DNA from: RGIG9060 sp045645985
GTDB taxonomy: Bacteria; Spirochaetota; Spirochaetia; Treponematales; Treponemataceae
Reading direction: 5' to 3'
Assembly (NCBI GenBank): GCA_045645985.1
Contig: JAZRJV010000061.1
Location: 1 to 52,790, forward strand
Length of the DNA stretch: 52,790 nt
Below, piece after piece: positions 34,856-42,842 of the stretch. A program made the translations under genes and the position numbers. The notes below the pieces were generated by a model. That model saw only the letters and a program-made list of their open reading frames with translations, searched no databases and was not told the origin of the DNA. Each line of letters starts with the position of its first letter. Position 1 is the stretch's first letter.

Positions 34856-36112
34856 CTAACTAGTTAAAACAGTAAGTCGTGAATTGATTTGTTTATGCAA
34901 AAGTTCTATTAGATCTTCGTATTTTGAGAACTCAGACATTTTGGAAACATCCGTAAAGGCTGACATTAGATTTTTTGAAAAGTCTTCTATCGTATTTAGC
35001 CAAAATCTATTTTTTATATCAAATATTTCTGCTTGTTTAAAAAAATCATTACGAGTAATTTTTTCTATTTCATAATTACTGCCTAATTTCATTGCCATTT
35101 TTGTTGTCAACGAAGGATAAACAGTTGTGCTAACTAAATCATATAGCGGAGAAAGTTTGATTTTTGAAGCTTCAAACATCAATGAAAAATTTTTCCCATG
35201 AGAATCACAATTTCCAATCAAATAATTAAATAAAATTGATTTTAAGAAAATGTTTATTTGTTCTATTTTATTAGAGAATTTTTGCTGAATCAAATTAAAG
35301 CAATCTTTAAAAGACGGTCCACCATCTGCTTGATATTTTATATCATTCATAATTCCAAGAGCCTGGCAAAAATCTTCTTGATGGATTCTTTGTATTGTCC
35401 CTTTTTCAGAATCAAATTTTCTATCGTATCGTTGGCAAACAAAAACAGATAAATCCTCCATTTCTAAAATTTGAGTATTTGGAACTGGTAGATTTAATTT
35501 TTTAGCAAGATTCATACAAAAAAACTCGTTTTGTGCCATTGTAGACAGTTCATCACTTCTAGTTGGTTTTAATATGTGTGTAGATGGCGCTCCATTTTTT
35601 GGTAAATGCCAAGTATCGTTAAAATATGCTAAAGATATTTTTTCTTGAGCTCCAGCTAAGGAAAGTCGTAAATCTTTAGAACCCAAAAGCATTGGTTTAT
35701 TTTTTGATTCTTTTATAAATGTGTATAAGTTTTCATTTGAAAAAGGAATGTAGTTTTCTTCTGAAAATTCCCAATTTTGTTTTGGGAAATTTATTTCATC
35801 TTCTGAATTATAAAACGAAACTGTTCCACTACACTCTCCGCCTAAGGCTTGAAGAAACTTAATTGTACTTGATTCAGAAATATGCAAATATTCAGAAATT
35901 CTGTTTCTAATCGTACCTTCTGGTAAAAGACCAGAAAAATATGGCATACATTTTTTTTGAGAAAATTCTTCTTTTTGAAGTGGCAAAGATAAAGACAAAG
36001 GCATTCCGTTATTGTTTACATAGTTTTCGTCATATACAAAAACAACACCTCTATCAGCTGTAGAAAAAAGATATCCTGCTAATGTGTTAAACAAAAAAAC
36101 ATTCAACTTCAT
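34856..36112 (-). CDS. hipA: HipA-family kinase toxin
   Basis: A 418-aa Ser/Thr kinase-type toxin. The N-subdomain carries SLSLPLQKEEF and YFSGLLPEG. The core has LSLAGAQEKISLAYF (nucleotide-binding loop), THILKPT (ATP-binding Lys) and NEFFCMNLAKKLNL. The catalytic loop is NCDSHGKNFS, followed by metal-binding LSPLYDLVST. HipA toxins phosphorylate an aminoacyl-tRNA synthetase and stop growth when not held by HipB. All key residues are present, so it should be active. The start at 36112 (MKLNVF) is preceded by CAGGAAAA; the hipB stop is 18 bases upstream. Confidence 0.93.
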   Translation of the reverse strand: MKLNVFLFNTLAGYLFSTADRGVVFVYDENYVNNNGMPLSLSLPLQKEEFSQKKCMPYFSGLLPEGTIRNRISEYLHISESSTIKFLQALGGECSGTVSFYNSEDEINFPKQNWEFSEENYIPFSNENLYTFIKESKNKPMLLGSKDLRLSLAGAQEKISLAYFNDTWHLPKNGAPSTHILKPTRSDELSTMAQNEFFCMNLAKKLNLPVPNTQILEMEDLSVFVCQRYDRKFDSEKGTIQRIHQEDFCQALGIMNDIKYQADGGPSFKDCFNLIQQKFSNKIEQINIFLKSILFNYLIGNCDSHGKNFSLMFEASKIKLSPLYDLVSTTVYPSLTTKMAMKLGSNYEIEKITRNDFFKQAEIFDIKNRFWLNTIEDFSKNLMSAFTDVSKMSEFSKYEDLIELLHKQINSRLTVLTS

Positions 36113-36130
36113 TTTATTTTCCTGCAATAA

Positions 36131-36334
36131 TTATTCTGCAAAAATCTTTATATCAAAGAAATTCGCAACTTTTAAGACCTTATCAATTTGCAAAGTAGGT
36201 TTCCCATTTTCTAATTCTGATAAAAATCTTATTCCCACATTACAAAGTGCAGAAGCATCAGATTGGGACATTCCAAGAGCTAAACGTTTTTCTTTTACAA
36301 GTTTTGATAAATCTTTTACAGTAAAAATTTCCAT
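36131..36334 (-). CDS. hipB: HipB-family antitoxin (XRE HTH)
   Basis: A 67-aa DNA-binding antitoxin with a compact XRE domain (LVKEKRLALGMSQSDASALC, FLSELENGKPTLQIDKVL). It should bind HipA and repress the operon through the palindromes at 36350-36363 and 36399-36412. The -10 box ends 6 bases upstream of the ATG and there is no Shine-Dalgarno sequence, so the message is probably leaderless. Confidence 0.92.
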   Translation of the reverse strand: MEIFTVKDLSKLVKEKRLALGMSQSDASALCNVGIRFLSELENGKPTLQIDKVLKVANFFDIKIFAE

Positions 36335-36340
36335 AAAATA

Positions 36341-36369
36341 ATAGTACCATTCCCGAACGGGAAAATCAA
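36341..36369 (-). promoter_or_regulatory. hipBA promoter with operator in the spacer
   Basis: On the minus strand TTGATT (36364-36369) and TACTAT (36341-36346) are exactly 17 bases apart. The operator TTCCCGTTCGGGAA occupies the spacer, so HipB binding would exclude RNA polymerase. Confidence 0.75.
36350..36363. promoter_or_regulatory. hipBA operator O1
   Basis: A perfect 14-bp palindrome, TTCCCGAACGGGAA, lying wholly between the -35 and -10 boxes of the hipBA promoter. Confidence 0.8.
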
Positions 36370-36398
36370 GAAATTTTTATAGTTAAAGTCAATATTTT

Positions 36399-36412
36399 TT
36401 CCCGAACGGGAA
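36399..36412. promoter_or_regulatory. hipBA operator O2
   Basis: An identical 14-bp palindrome centred 49 bp upstream of O1. The pair suggests cooperative binding or DNA looping by HipB/HipBA. Confidence 0.8.
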
Positions 36413-36553
36413 AACTATTACTAGACAAACTGTGTAAAAAATTTACCGTAATATTACACTTCTGTTAGTATAACATAGTAGCCATAAAAAATATCCAGAA
36501 GAGTTCAATCTGGATTATTGTGATTTTTCCAACTTCCCCCAAAATCTTTCTCC

Positions 36554-36576
36554 ACTCTATCTCAATATGACAGACT
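36554..36576. repeat. 8-7-8 dyad copy, inverted
   Basis: ACTCTATC, spacer TCAATAT and GACAGACT. It lies about 210 bases upstream of the WYL regulator start. Confidence 0.55.
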
Positions 36577-36606
36577 AATTCATTTATAATCTCTATAACA
36601 AAATTT

Positions 36607-36629
36607 AGTCTTTCACTTTAAGATAGACT
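36607..36629. repeat. 8-7-8 dyad copy
   Basis: AGTCTTTC, spacer ACTTTAA and GATAGACT. It is the second copy upstream of the WYL regulator, 53 bases from the first (five helical turns). Confidence 0.6.
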
Positions 36630-36685
36630 GAAAGAAAAACCTGTGATAAAATTTTAATTTATTGAAGGATTGTTTAACAGCATTA

Positions 36686-36759
36686 AACTGTCATTCCGAA
36701 CTTGTTTCGGAATCTTTCAATATTGATACAGATCCTGAAATAAATTCAGGATGACAGTT
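36686..36759. repeat. 74-bp palindromic interspersed repeat
   Basis: The ends AACTGTCAT and ATGACAGTT are perfectly complementary. Inside are two hairpins, CCGAAC-TTG-TTTCGG-like and TCCTGAA-ATAAA-TTCAGGA, giving a three-way folded element. Elements of the GTCATTCCGAAC...GGATGAC type recur in several bacterial genomes as small non-coding repeats. It ends 28 bases before the WYL gene start. Confidence 0.7.
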
Positions 36760-36787
36760 GAGCGTTACAAACCTTATTGGGGGAAAT

Positions 36788-37780
36788 ATGAAACAAGACA
36801 AACGACACACTTTTACACATTTGATGTTGGAACGACTTATCAATATTCACAAAGAAATTCGGGATGGAAACTATCCAAACACAACCGAACTTGCAAAAAA
36901 ATTTAATGCTGGCAAAGGGATTTCCACAATCAGTCGTGACATCGAATTTTTGCGCGACAGACTTTACGCTCCAATCGAATACGATTACGCCCGAAAAGGT
37001 TACTATTACACCGAGCAATACGAAATGCCTTTTAACAATATTTCTTCCGAAAAAGTTCAGGCACTGTTTGCCGCAAAACATCTTTTGGAGCATTTTAAAG
37101 ATTCTCCCCTTTACGATGAAATCAGCAACATCATCGATTTTTTAACAGACACAAGCATAAATTTTGATAGCGAATTTTTAGACCGAATTGCAGTTCCGCC
37201 AGTTCCGCAGTTCATTGTTGATAAAGAAATCCTAAAACAAATCTACGAAGCTCTCAAACTGGATTTAATCGTTGAATTTGATTACAAAGGCAGATGGAAT
37301 CAAGAAATTTCCCACAGACGAGTTCATCCTTATCAATTAATTTTAGACGACGGAAAATATTTTCTCTACGGATTTTCAGAAGAACGCAACGACACTCGAA
37401 TTTTCTCTCTTGGAAATATGCAAAATCTTGTTATCACAAATTCGTCATTTGTTCTTCCACATGATTACGAATTTCAAAAACAATGCGGTGGTGGAAAATT
37501 TGGTGCCTACACTTCAAAAACAACCGAAAAATACAAAATCGAATTTTACAAATATTCGCGCCCAATGGTAAAAAGTTGCATCTGGGCAGATGACCAAATT
37601 CTAGATGATGATGAAGAACGAGATTGCACAACTTTAACTTTCTCCTCCACCCAAAGCTTCAAAATTGAAGAATTGATTTTATCCCAAGGAATGTACGCAA
37701 AACCTCTAGAACCACAATGGCTCGTGGAAGCTTGGAAAAAGCATATCCAAGGAATGTGCAACTTGGCCGAGGAAAATTAA
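36788..37780 (+). CDS. WYL-domain transcriptional regulator
   Basis: A 330-aa regulator. Residues 1-85 form a winged-helix domain (FTHLMLERLINIHKEIRDG, then STISRDIEFLRDRLYAPIEY). Residues about 150-235 form the WYL ligand-binding domain (IVEFDYKGRWN, HPYQLILDDGKYFLYGFSEE, RIFSLGNM). A C-terminal WCX-like extension follows. The family includes BrxR/CapW-type repressors that bind inverted repeats and respond to nucleic acid or nucleotide signals, mostly in defence islands. GGGGGA lies 6-11 bases before the ATG at 36788. Two dyads in its upstream region are candidate autoregulatory sites. Confidence 0.88.
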   Translation: MKQDKRHTFTHLMLERLINIHKEIRDGNYPNTTELAKKFNAGKGISTISRDIEFLRDRLYAPIEYDYARKGYYYTEQYEMPFNNISSEKVQALFAAKHLLEHFKDSPLYDEISNIIDFLTDTSINFDSEFLDRIAVPPVPQFIVDKEILKQIYEALKLDLIVEFDYKGRWNQEISHRRVHPYQLILDDGKYFLYGFSEERNDTRIFSLGNMQNLVITNSSFVLPHDYEFQKQCGGGKFGAYTSKTTEKYKIEFYKYSRPMVKSCIWADDQILDDDEERDCTTLTFSSTQSFKIEELILSQGMYAKPLEPQWLVEAWKKHIQGMCNLAEEN

Positions 37781-37806
37781 ATCCACAATCATCAACATAA
37801 CATATG

Positions 37807-37850
37807 AAAAAGTGCTACAAGGCTTTAATCTAACTTCACCTTGAGCACTT
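37807..37850 (-). terminator. terminator between convergent WYL and AAA genes
   Basis: Stem AAGTGCT-A-CAAGG (37810-37822) pairs with CCTTG-AGCACTT (37839-37850), one bulge. On the minus strand it is followed by a T run, so it ends the AAA transcript; it may also slow the plus-strand transcript. Confidence 0.7.
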
Positions 37851-37877
37851 CCTCTAAAATAAATCTGTGAGAAAATC

Positions 37878-39125
37878 TTAATTTGCAAAACCGATTTTTG
37901 TTTGCTTGTTTTTTTCAAGTCTTTCTGTTTTGCAGTATTCTTCTAGTTCTTTTATAGAAGACCGTTTGCCAGTTAAAACTTCATTCATTGTGGATTTTCG
38001 AACGATGTTTTCAATTTCGGCACCAGAAAAATCGTAGTTTGAAGCAAGTTGTTCAACAGCGTCTTTTTTGAGCCATGCAGCTTTGCTTTTCCAGATTTTC
38101 TTTTTCATTTCAAGATTTGGTCGTTCAAATTTGATTTTGTACAAAAATCTGCGTTCAAAGGCTTCATCAAAGTTTCCAGCAAGATTTGTAGTTACCATAA
38201 TGATACCTTCTTGTCTTTCAATAGAATCAAGAAGCATTGCTTGTGTATTATTTGCATCAATTTCAGAACCATGTTTTACATTTTCAATTCTTTTTCCAAA
38301 AAGTGCATCTGCTTCATTAAACAAAAGAATTGGAATTTCTTCGCCACGCATTTTTGAGCGTTTACAAAGCAAATTGTATTTTTCAAAAACATTAGAAAGA
38401 TTGTTTATAGTTCCTCCCATCCACTGACTTACAACACTTCCAATATTAACATGAAAAATACTTCTGCCAGTTTTTTTAGCAATTTGGTAAACAGTTTCTG
38501 TTTTTCCAGTTCCAGGAGAACCGTAGAGCATAACACAAATTCCCTTTGGCATAGAATTTTCGGCAAGGCGCTTTTGGATTGCTTCTAAATTTCCGTTGGA
38601 AAGATATTCTGTAATTTTTGAAATTTCGTCTTTAACTTCAGCTGGATAAAAAAGTTCTTTTTGTGGAATATCTTCTGGATATTTAAGACTTTTGTCCCGA
38701 ACGCGAAGTTCTTTTTCTAAAAGTTTTTCATCATTTTTTACGATTGCATTGATTACGCCTTCTGGCACACGATAAAACTTTGAAAAAGAACCTGACATAT
38801 CTCCTGAATCAGAATAGATAAATCCTTTTTCTTCGAGGGATTTAAATTCATCTCTAAATTCAAGAAGTCTAAGAGGGTCTATATTTAATTCATCAGCAAC
38901 GAGTGCAAGGCTTATAGGTCTTTCGCTATAAATAAAATATGCTTCAAAAATACTACAGAATAAGGCAATTTCATTTGTGCTAAGATGAAAAAACCTCATC
39001 AATCTTTTTAATGCAATTTCAAATTCAAAATCCTTGTCCATTGTAAAAGAATTTTTTTTAAGACCGAGATAAACTGTTCTAATATTTTTCAAAATTAAAT
39101 TTGTGTTTGCGTAAATATCGCCCAT
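37878..39125 (-). CDS. AAA ATPase with N-terminal winged-helix-like domain (copy 2)
   Basis: A 415-aa paralogue of the ATPase at 13863, with the same layout. The winged-helix-like part spans about 45-125. Walker A is GSPGTGKT (202-209), and Walker B again reads ILLFNEAD (266-273) with Asn for Asp. Sensor-1 is VTTN, and AFERRF contains the arginine finger. GGAGG precedes the ATG. The ankyrin gene lies 74 bases upstream on the same strand, separated by a hairpin. Unlike copy 1 there is no TROVE-like remnant behind it. Probable function: ATP-driven remodelling with the ankyrin partner. Confidence 0.83.
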   Translation of the reverse strand: MGDIYANTNLILKNIRTVYLGLKKNSFTMDKDFEFEIALKRLMRFFHLSTNEIALFCSIFEAYFIYSERPISLALVADELNIDPLRLLEFRDEFKSLEEKGFIYSDSGDMSGSFSKFYRVPEGVINAIVKNDEKLLEKELRVRDKSLKYPEDIPQKELFYPAEVKDEISKITEYLSNGNLEAIQKRLAENSMPKGICVMLYGSPGTGKTETVYQIAKKTGRSIFHVNIGSVVSQWMGGTINNLSNVFEKYNLLCKRSKMRGEEIPILLFNEADALFGKRIENVKHGSEIDANNTQAMLLDSIERQEGIIMVTTNLAGNFDEAFERRFLYKIKFERPNLEMKKKIWKSKAAWLKKDAVEQLASNYDFSGAEIENIVRKSTMNEVLTGKRSSIKELEEYCKTERLEKNKQTKIGFAN

Positions 39126-39147
39126 AAATCCTCCAAAAAAAGTTTGT

Positions 39148-39175
39148 AGAAAATTAGCCCAAAAGAATGGGCTAA
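39148..39175 (-). terminator. attenuator-like hairpin between ankyrin and AAA genes
   Basis: A perfect 8-bp stem TTAGCCCA/TGGGCTAA (39154-39161 with 39168-39175) with a 6-nt loop is followed on the minus strand by TTTTCT. Lying inside the gene pair, it would lower expression of the ATPase relative to the ankyrin protein. Confidence 0.65.
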
Positions 39176-39199
39176 AACCACCAAAGTAAATTCAAACGA

Positions 39200-40336
39200 T
39201 TAAAATTTATCTGGATGTTCGCGATAATACGCTGGAAGTTTTCCTCTATAATCTTTTTCTTTAATCAAGCCTTCATAATCTTCATTTTCAAGAAGCCAAT
39301 TATAAATTGTAGGATCTGAATTTGCTGCAGCATAATGAATAATATTTCTTCCGTCGATATCGTGAGTATCCCAAATTGCACCGTAATATGACAACATTTT
39401 TATAACAACTGGATTTGAATTTACCTTTGCCACAAACATTATTGGAGTCATTTTACTTGAATCCATCGTGTTTACATTGTATCCAGATTTTATCAATGCT
39501 TCCAAAATTTCAGGTTCTTCGTTTGTACAAGCGAAAAAAATCTGTTCTTCTTTCATTTTTTCTAGTAAAACTTTTAAAACACTTGGAGAAGTTCCATATT
39601 TTAGCATTTTTTCCAAACAGCTTTCCCCAGAATTATTTACATCTGATGTAAAAAAGGCATCACTAATGTACCGAGCAACTTCTGTAGAACGATTATGGGA
39701 AACAAGATGCAACATGCCATCACCGTATTTTGATTTTGCTCTTTTATTTGCACCAGCTTCCAAAAGAACAGCAATGACATCCGGATTTTTTTGCCAAGCA
39801 GCAGCATTTAATAAAGCTGTAAATCCATCTTCATCACGGTCTTCTGTGTCAAAACCTAATTTAAGCAAAAATTTTGTAATTTCAGGATTTGGATTTCTTC
39901 CTGCAGCCGAAATTAACAAAGTTTCTCCATCTCTTTGAGTTACATGAATATCAGCTCCGGCATCAATTAATGTTTGCAAAACTTCTGGATTGTCAGAATA
40001 TTCTGCTGCAATACAAATTGGAGTGGTATTATCATTGTCTTTTACATTTACATCAATTCCTTTATCTAAGAAAAACTTTACAGTTGCTGGATAAGAAGAA
40101 CTTGCTGCAAAATGAAGTAGCGTGAATCCATCCTCTTTTTTAGAATTTACATCATATCCATAATCCAAAACATGCTGAAGAAATTCGATACTTGGTGAAC
40201 AAATAACTGTTTTTTCAAGCAAGAAATTTTTGTCCTTTTCATCAAACTTATCAAAGTCTTTGGCAAGTAAATCAAACATTTGAATGTTTCCATTTCCGAT
40301 TGCATAAGCAAACACATTTTCAAGATTTTGTTCCAT
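39200..40336 (-). CDS. ankyrin-repeat protein (copy 2)
   Basis: A 378-aa ankyrin protein equal in length to the one at 15260 and similar throughout. The starts (MEQNLENVFAYAIGNGNIQM) and ends (YYREHPDKF versus YYHEHMDEF) match. Repeats such as TLLHFAASSSYPATVKFFLD and TALLNAAAWQKNPDVIAVLL are near-canonical. It has no export signal. GCGAGG precedes the start. The conserved pairing with the AAA gene in both copies is the main functional clue; the bound target is not known. Confidence 0.82.
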   Translation of the reverse strand: MEQNLENVFAYAIGNGNIQMFDLLAKDFDKFDEKDKNFLLEKTVICSPSIEFLQHVLDYGYDVNSKKEDGFTLLHFAASSSYPATVKFFLDKGIDVNVKDNDNTTPICIAAEYSDNPEVLQTLIDAGADIHVTQRDGETLLISAAGRNPNPEITKFLLKLGFDTEDRDEDGFTALLNAAAWQKNPDVIAVLLEAGANKRAKSKYGDGMLHLVSHNRSTEVARYISDAFFTSDVNNSGESCLEKMLKYGTSPSVLKVLLEKMKEEQIFFACTNEEPEILEALIKSGYNVNTMDSSKMTPIMFVAKVNSNPVVIKMLSYYGAIWDTHDIDGRNIIHYAAANSDPTIYNWLLENEDYEGLIKEKDYRGKLPAYYREHPDKF

Positions 40337-40446
40337 AAAATCTTACCTCGCTTTTATAAAAGAATATTTATAATGATATTAGTCTCTCTCCGTCATACAA
40401 AGAAAAACTAAAAATTTTACTGATATTTTTTTACATTGATTTTACA

Positions 40447-40638
40447 TCATCGTGTTTTTAAATAAGAGTTGTCTTCGCCTTCTTTTTCTGAAATGCTAGA
40501 TTTTTTATCAAAAGAAATATAACTTCCGTTCAAATGATTTGAACCTGTTTCTTTAAACTGACGCATTAATTTATCCATAGTATCACAGTAATCAGCAACA
40601 ACAGGATTAAATTGTACAGTTGGATCGTAATAATTCAT
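40447..40638 (-). CDS. small unknown protein
   Basis: A 63-aa hydrophilic protein (YYDPTVQFNPVVADYCDTMD, then KLMRQFKETGSNHLNG) with an acidic, Ser-rich tail. No family is recognised. AGGAGA precedes the start. A promoter element lies about 70 bases upstream, leaving a leader with a short GGGGAAATTCTCC palindrome. It lies upstream of the ankyrin-AAA pair on the same strand, but 110 bases separate them. Confidence 0.5.
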   Translation of the reverse strand: MNYYDPTVQFNPVVADYCDTMDKLMRQFKETGSNHLNGSYISFDKKSSISEKEGEDNSYLKTR

Positions 40639-40709
40639 AACATCTCCTAAAAAATATAAAAACTTAGACGCTGTTTTTGGGGAAATTCTCCAAAAAATCC
40701 TTTTGATTA

Positions 40710-40741
40710 TACAAGAGTCCTTTTATCTAAGAAATTGACAT
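40710..40741 (-). promoter_or_regulatory. TGTCA-N22-TATA-like promoter element
   Basis: On the minus strand TGTCAA and CTCTTGTATAAT keep the same register, with TGTA in the TATA position and a TATAAT two bases later. Confidence 0.55.
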
Positions 40742-40773
40742 TTGCATAAATTTTTTTTAATAATAACAAAACA

Positions 40774-40796
40774 AGTCTATCACAATGAGAGAGAGT
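40774..40796. repeat. 8-7-8 dyad copy
   Basis: AGTCTATC, spacer ACAATGA and GAGAGAGT. The spacer is identical to that of the perfect copy at 17073. A degenerate copy (AGTCTCTC only) lies at 40381. Confidence 0.6.
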
Positions 40797-40885
40797 GAAT
40801 TTAGTTTTAAGAAATTTTTGATTTGTATATTTTGACATAAATCAAATTTATATCCATTTTTAGATAAAGGCAAGAAAAATCTTTT

Positions 40886-41827
40886 TTATTTCTTGGAGTA
40901 GAACTCTAAAACACTACGAGCAAAAGTATACGCATTTTTAATTTCACTGATGCCATCAAAATAATCTTTGTGCAAAATCATTCTGCCATCGAAAAAAGAA
41001 ATCATTTCTTCAAAAGTTTTTTCTTTTACTTTGGGTGAAGAAACCAACTTTGTGTAATTTGAAAGCATTACGGCAAAATCATTTAAAACTGGAACTTTCA
41101 TACAAGTTGAAATAATTCCGTTTCCAATTCCAAGATTTGCACCCAGAAGTTCAAAATTCGTTTCGATATCAGGATGAAACCAGTTTTGAGATTTAAAATT
41201 ACTGAGCATACAAGCATTGTGAGCCGCCGCATTTCTTAGCCGACGAACTGAATCAAAGTGAGGCGTATATTCACATTTCAAATTGAAAAACTCGTAATAA
41301 TGTGCGTAAAAATCGATAAAATCCGAAAAAGCCAACAACTCAACAACACTCCAAACTGAAGGAGATTCCTTGTAATTGTCAAAAATCTGGCGATTATAAA
41401 AATTGGAAGTTGTGCTATAATTTTCGATAGAAGTTCTAAGCCGATTATTCTTTTCCAAAAATTTTTGCACAACAAAATATCCGTCATCTTTTGGATTTTC
41501 CTGGCAATCATTTATGATTTTAACTTTTAGACAATGCTCAAAATCGATGGTCATTTTCAAAATCAATTTTCTAAAAAACATATCGATTGTAGAAAGTTCA
41601 ACCAAGTGACCAAAATCAACATTTGTATATTTACCCGCTTTTGTCTTTTCGCCAAATTCGGCATATTGTTTCAATCTAAAAAAATAATTGTGCTTAGCAA
41701 GAAAAACCGAAGCTTCTTCTTCCGATTTCAAATTAAACGAAATTCCTAACTCGTCTTTGCAATATGAAATAATTTCTGGAACTGTCAATTTTTTTCCGAT
41801 TGTCTGTTGATTTTCTTTCTTTGCCAT
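40886..41827 (-). CDS. Abi_2 family (AbiD/AbiF-like) protein
   Basis: A 313-aa HEPN-type abortive infection protein. The family motifs are VFLAKHNYFFRLKQYAE near residue 45 and the histidine-containing VRRLRNAAAHN, an R-x4-H HEPN signature expected in RNase-active members. FGHLVELSTIDMFFRKLIL, which links the two, is also typical of Abi_2. Such proteins abort phage growth, probably by cutting RNA. The start MAKKEN at 41827 has TACAAT about 10 bases upstream and no ribosome-binding site, so it may be leaderless. It is monocistronic. Confidence 0.87.
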   Translation of the reverse strand: MAKKENQQTIGKKLTVPEIISYCKDELGISFNLKSEEEASVFLAKHNYFFRLKQYAEFGEKTKAGKYTNVDFGHLVELSTIDMFFRKLILKMTIDFEHCLKVKIINDCQENPKDDGYFVVQKFLEKNNRLRTSIENYSTTSNFYNRQIFDNYKESPSVWSVVELLAFSDFIDFYAHYYEFFNLKCEYTPHFDSVRRLRNAAAHNACMLSNFKSQNWFHPDIETNFELLGANLGIGNGIISTCMKVPVLNDFAVMLSNYTKLVSSPKVKEKTFEEMISFFDGRMILHKDYFDGISEIKNAYTFARSVLEFYSKK

Positions 41828-41933
41828 AAAAATCATTGTACCACAAAATTTTGATGAAAACAAACAAAAAGTGATTTTGTGGGATTTAGGGTGGATTTTC
41901 AAAATTGATAATTTGGCAAATATTTATTTAAAA

Positions 41934-42842
41934 TCAACTAAACATTTCGCTTTCTGAAATTATATTCAAAACTTCAATTACTTCATCATATTTCAAATTT
42001 TCTTCCAAAAGTTTTTTTGTAACATTATTGTAATCTGTTCGATATACATTTTCATCAATAATTTTTTTAAGAACTACAGGAATTTCAATTCCATCTTTTG
42101 CAGATGGACAAACCACAGATTGAGCTCTAACATTTCTAACTTCAGAAACAAGTTTCTTAAAATCATCATTTTGAGAAACCAAAGGAAAAAGTTTATAAAT
42201 ATCATAAAGATGTCTTGAATGACCATTTAATTTTCCCTGTAAATAATAATCACAAATAGCAAAAACTTTATCTACAAGAGTTCTATCTAAACATTGAACT
42301 TTCATTGTAAAAGGAGATAGATAATATTTTTCAATATAAGCTGGAGATTCATCTTCCATCATATCGCCAATATAATTATGGACATCAAGTGATTCTACAG
42401 GAAAAGACACTGCTGTATATGAAGTTTCAATAACAACTATTGGTTGAACTGCAAAATCTTCTAGTTGCTGGACCGAGTTATAAGCAATTTCATATCGATT
42501 GTAATCACGACGACTACGAGTTTCAGCGATATTTTGAATTGAAAGTCCTAACAAAGAACACACATCCTCGATTGATTCTTTTACTTTTTTCTTTTGTCCT
42601 TGAGAGATTAAGGAATCAATCGTAATATCAATATCTTCAGAAAATCGATTTATAGCCTTGTAACATTTTGAGAGTGAGGTTCCCCCTTTGAAAACAATAA
42701 ATGGTAATCTTTCAGAGAGAAGACGAAGAATCATTGTAACATAATAATCTTTTTCAACTATTTCAGCCCTAAGATTTTGTTTTAAAACTACAAGGTTAAT
42801 GGCTTGAGAAAAAATCTTTTTATCATTATGCAGAAATTCCAT
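41934..42842 (-). CDS. AbiEii-like nucleotidyltransferase toxin
   Basis: A 302-aa protein of the AbiEii/AbiGii type. The nucleotidyltransferase motif is intact: VFKGGTSLSKCY (50-61) and RFSEDIDI (66-73) with two metal-binding Asp residues. Members block translation by adding nucleotides to tRNA, or act in phage abortive infection. The start overlaps the antitoxin gene by 17 bases, the usual AbiE arrangement. All catalytic residues are present. Confidence 0.9.
   Translation of the reverse strand: MEFLHNDKKIFSQAINLVVLKQNLRAEIVEKDYYVTMILRLLSERLPFIVFKGGTSLSKCYKAINRFSEDIDITIDSLISQGQKKKVKESIEDVCSLLGLSIQNIAETRSRRDYNRYEIAYNSVQQLEDFAVQPIVVIETSYTAVSFPVESLDVHNYIGDMMEDESPAYIEKYYLSPFTMKVQCLDRTLVDKVFAICDYYLQGKLNGHSRHLYDIYKLFPLVSQNDDFKKLVSEVRNVRAQSVVCPSAKDGIEIPVVLKKIIDENVYRTDYNNVTKKLLEENLKYDEVIEVLNIISESEMFS

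Noticed and set aside
7475..40741. TTGACA on the plus strand as -35 boxes of plus-strand promoters
   Set aside because: All but one lie upstream of minus-strand genes with no plus-strand gene to serve. The conserved partner CTCTTATA and constant spacing are on the minus strand.
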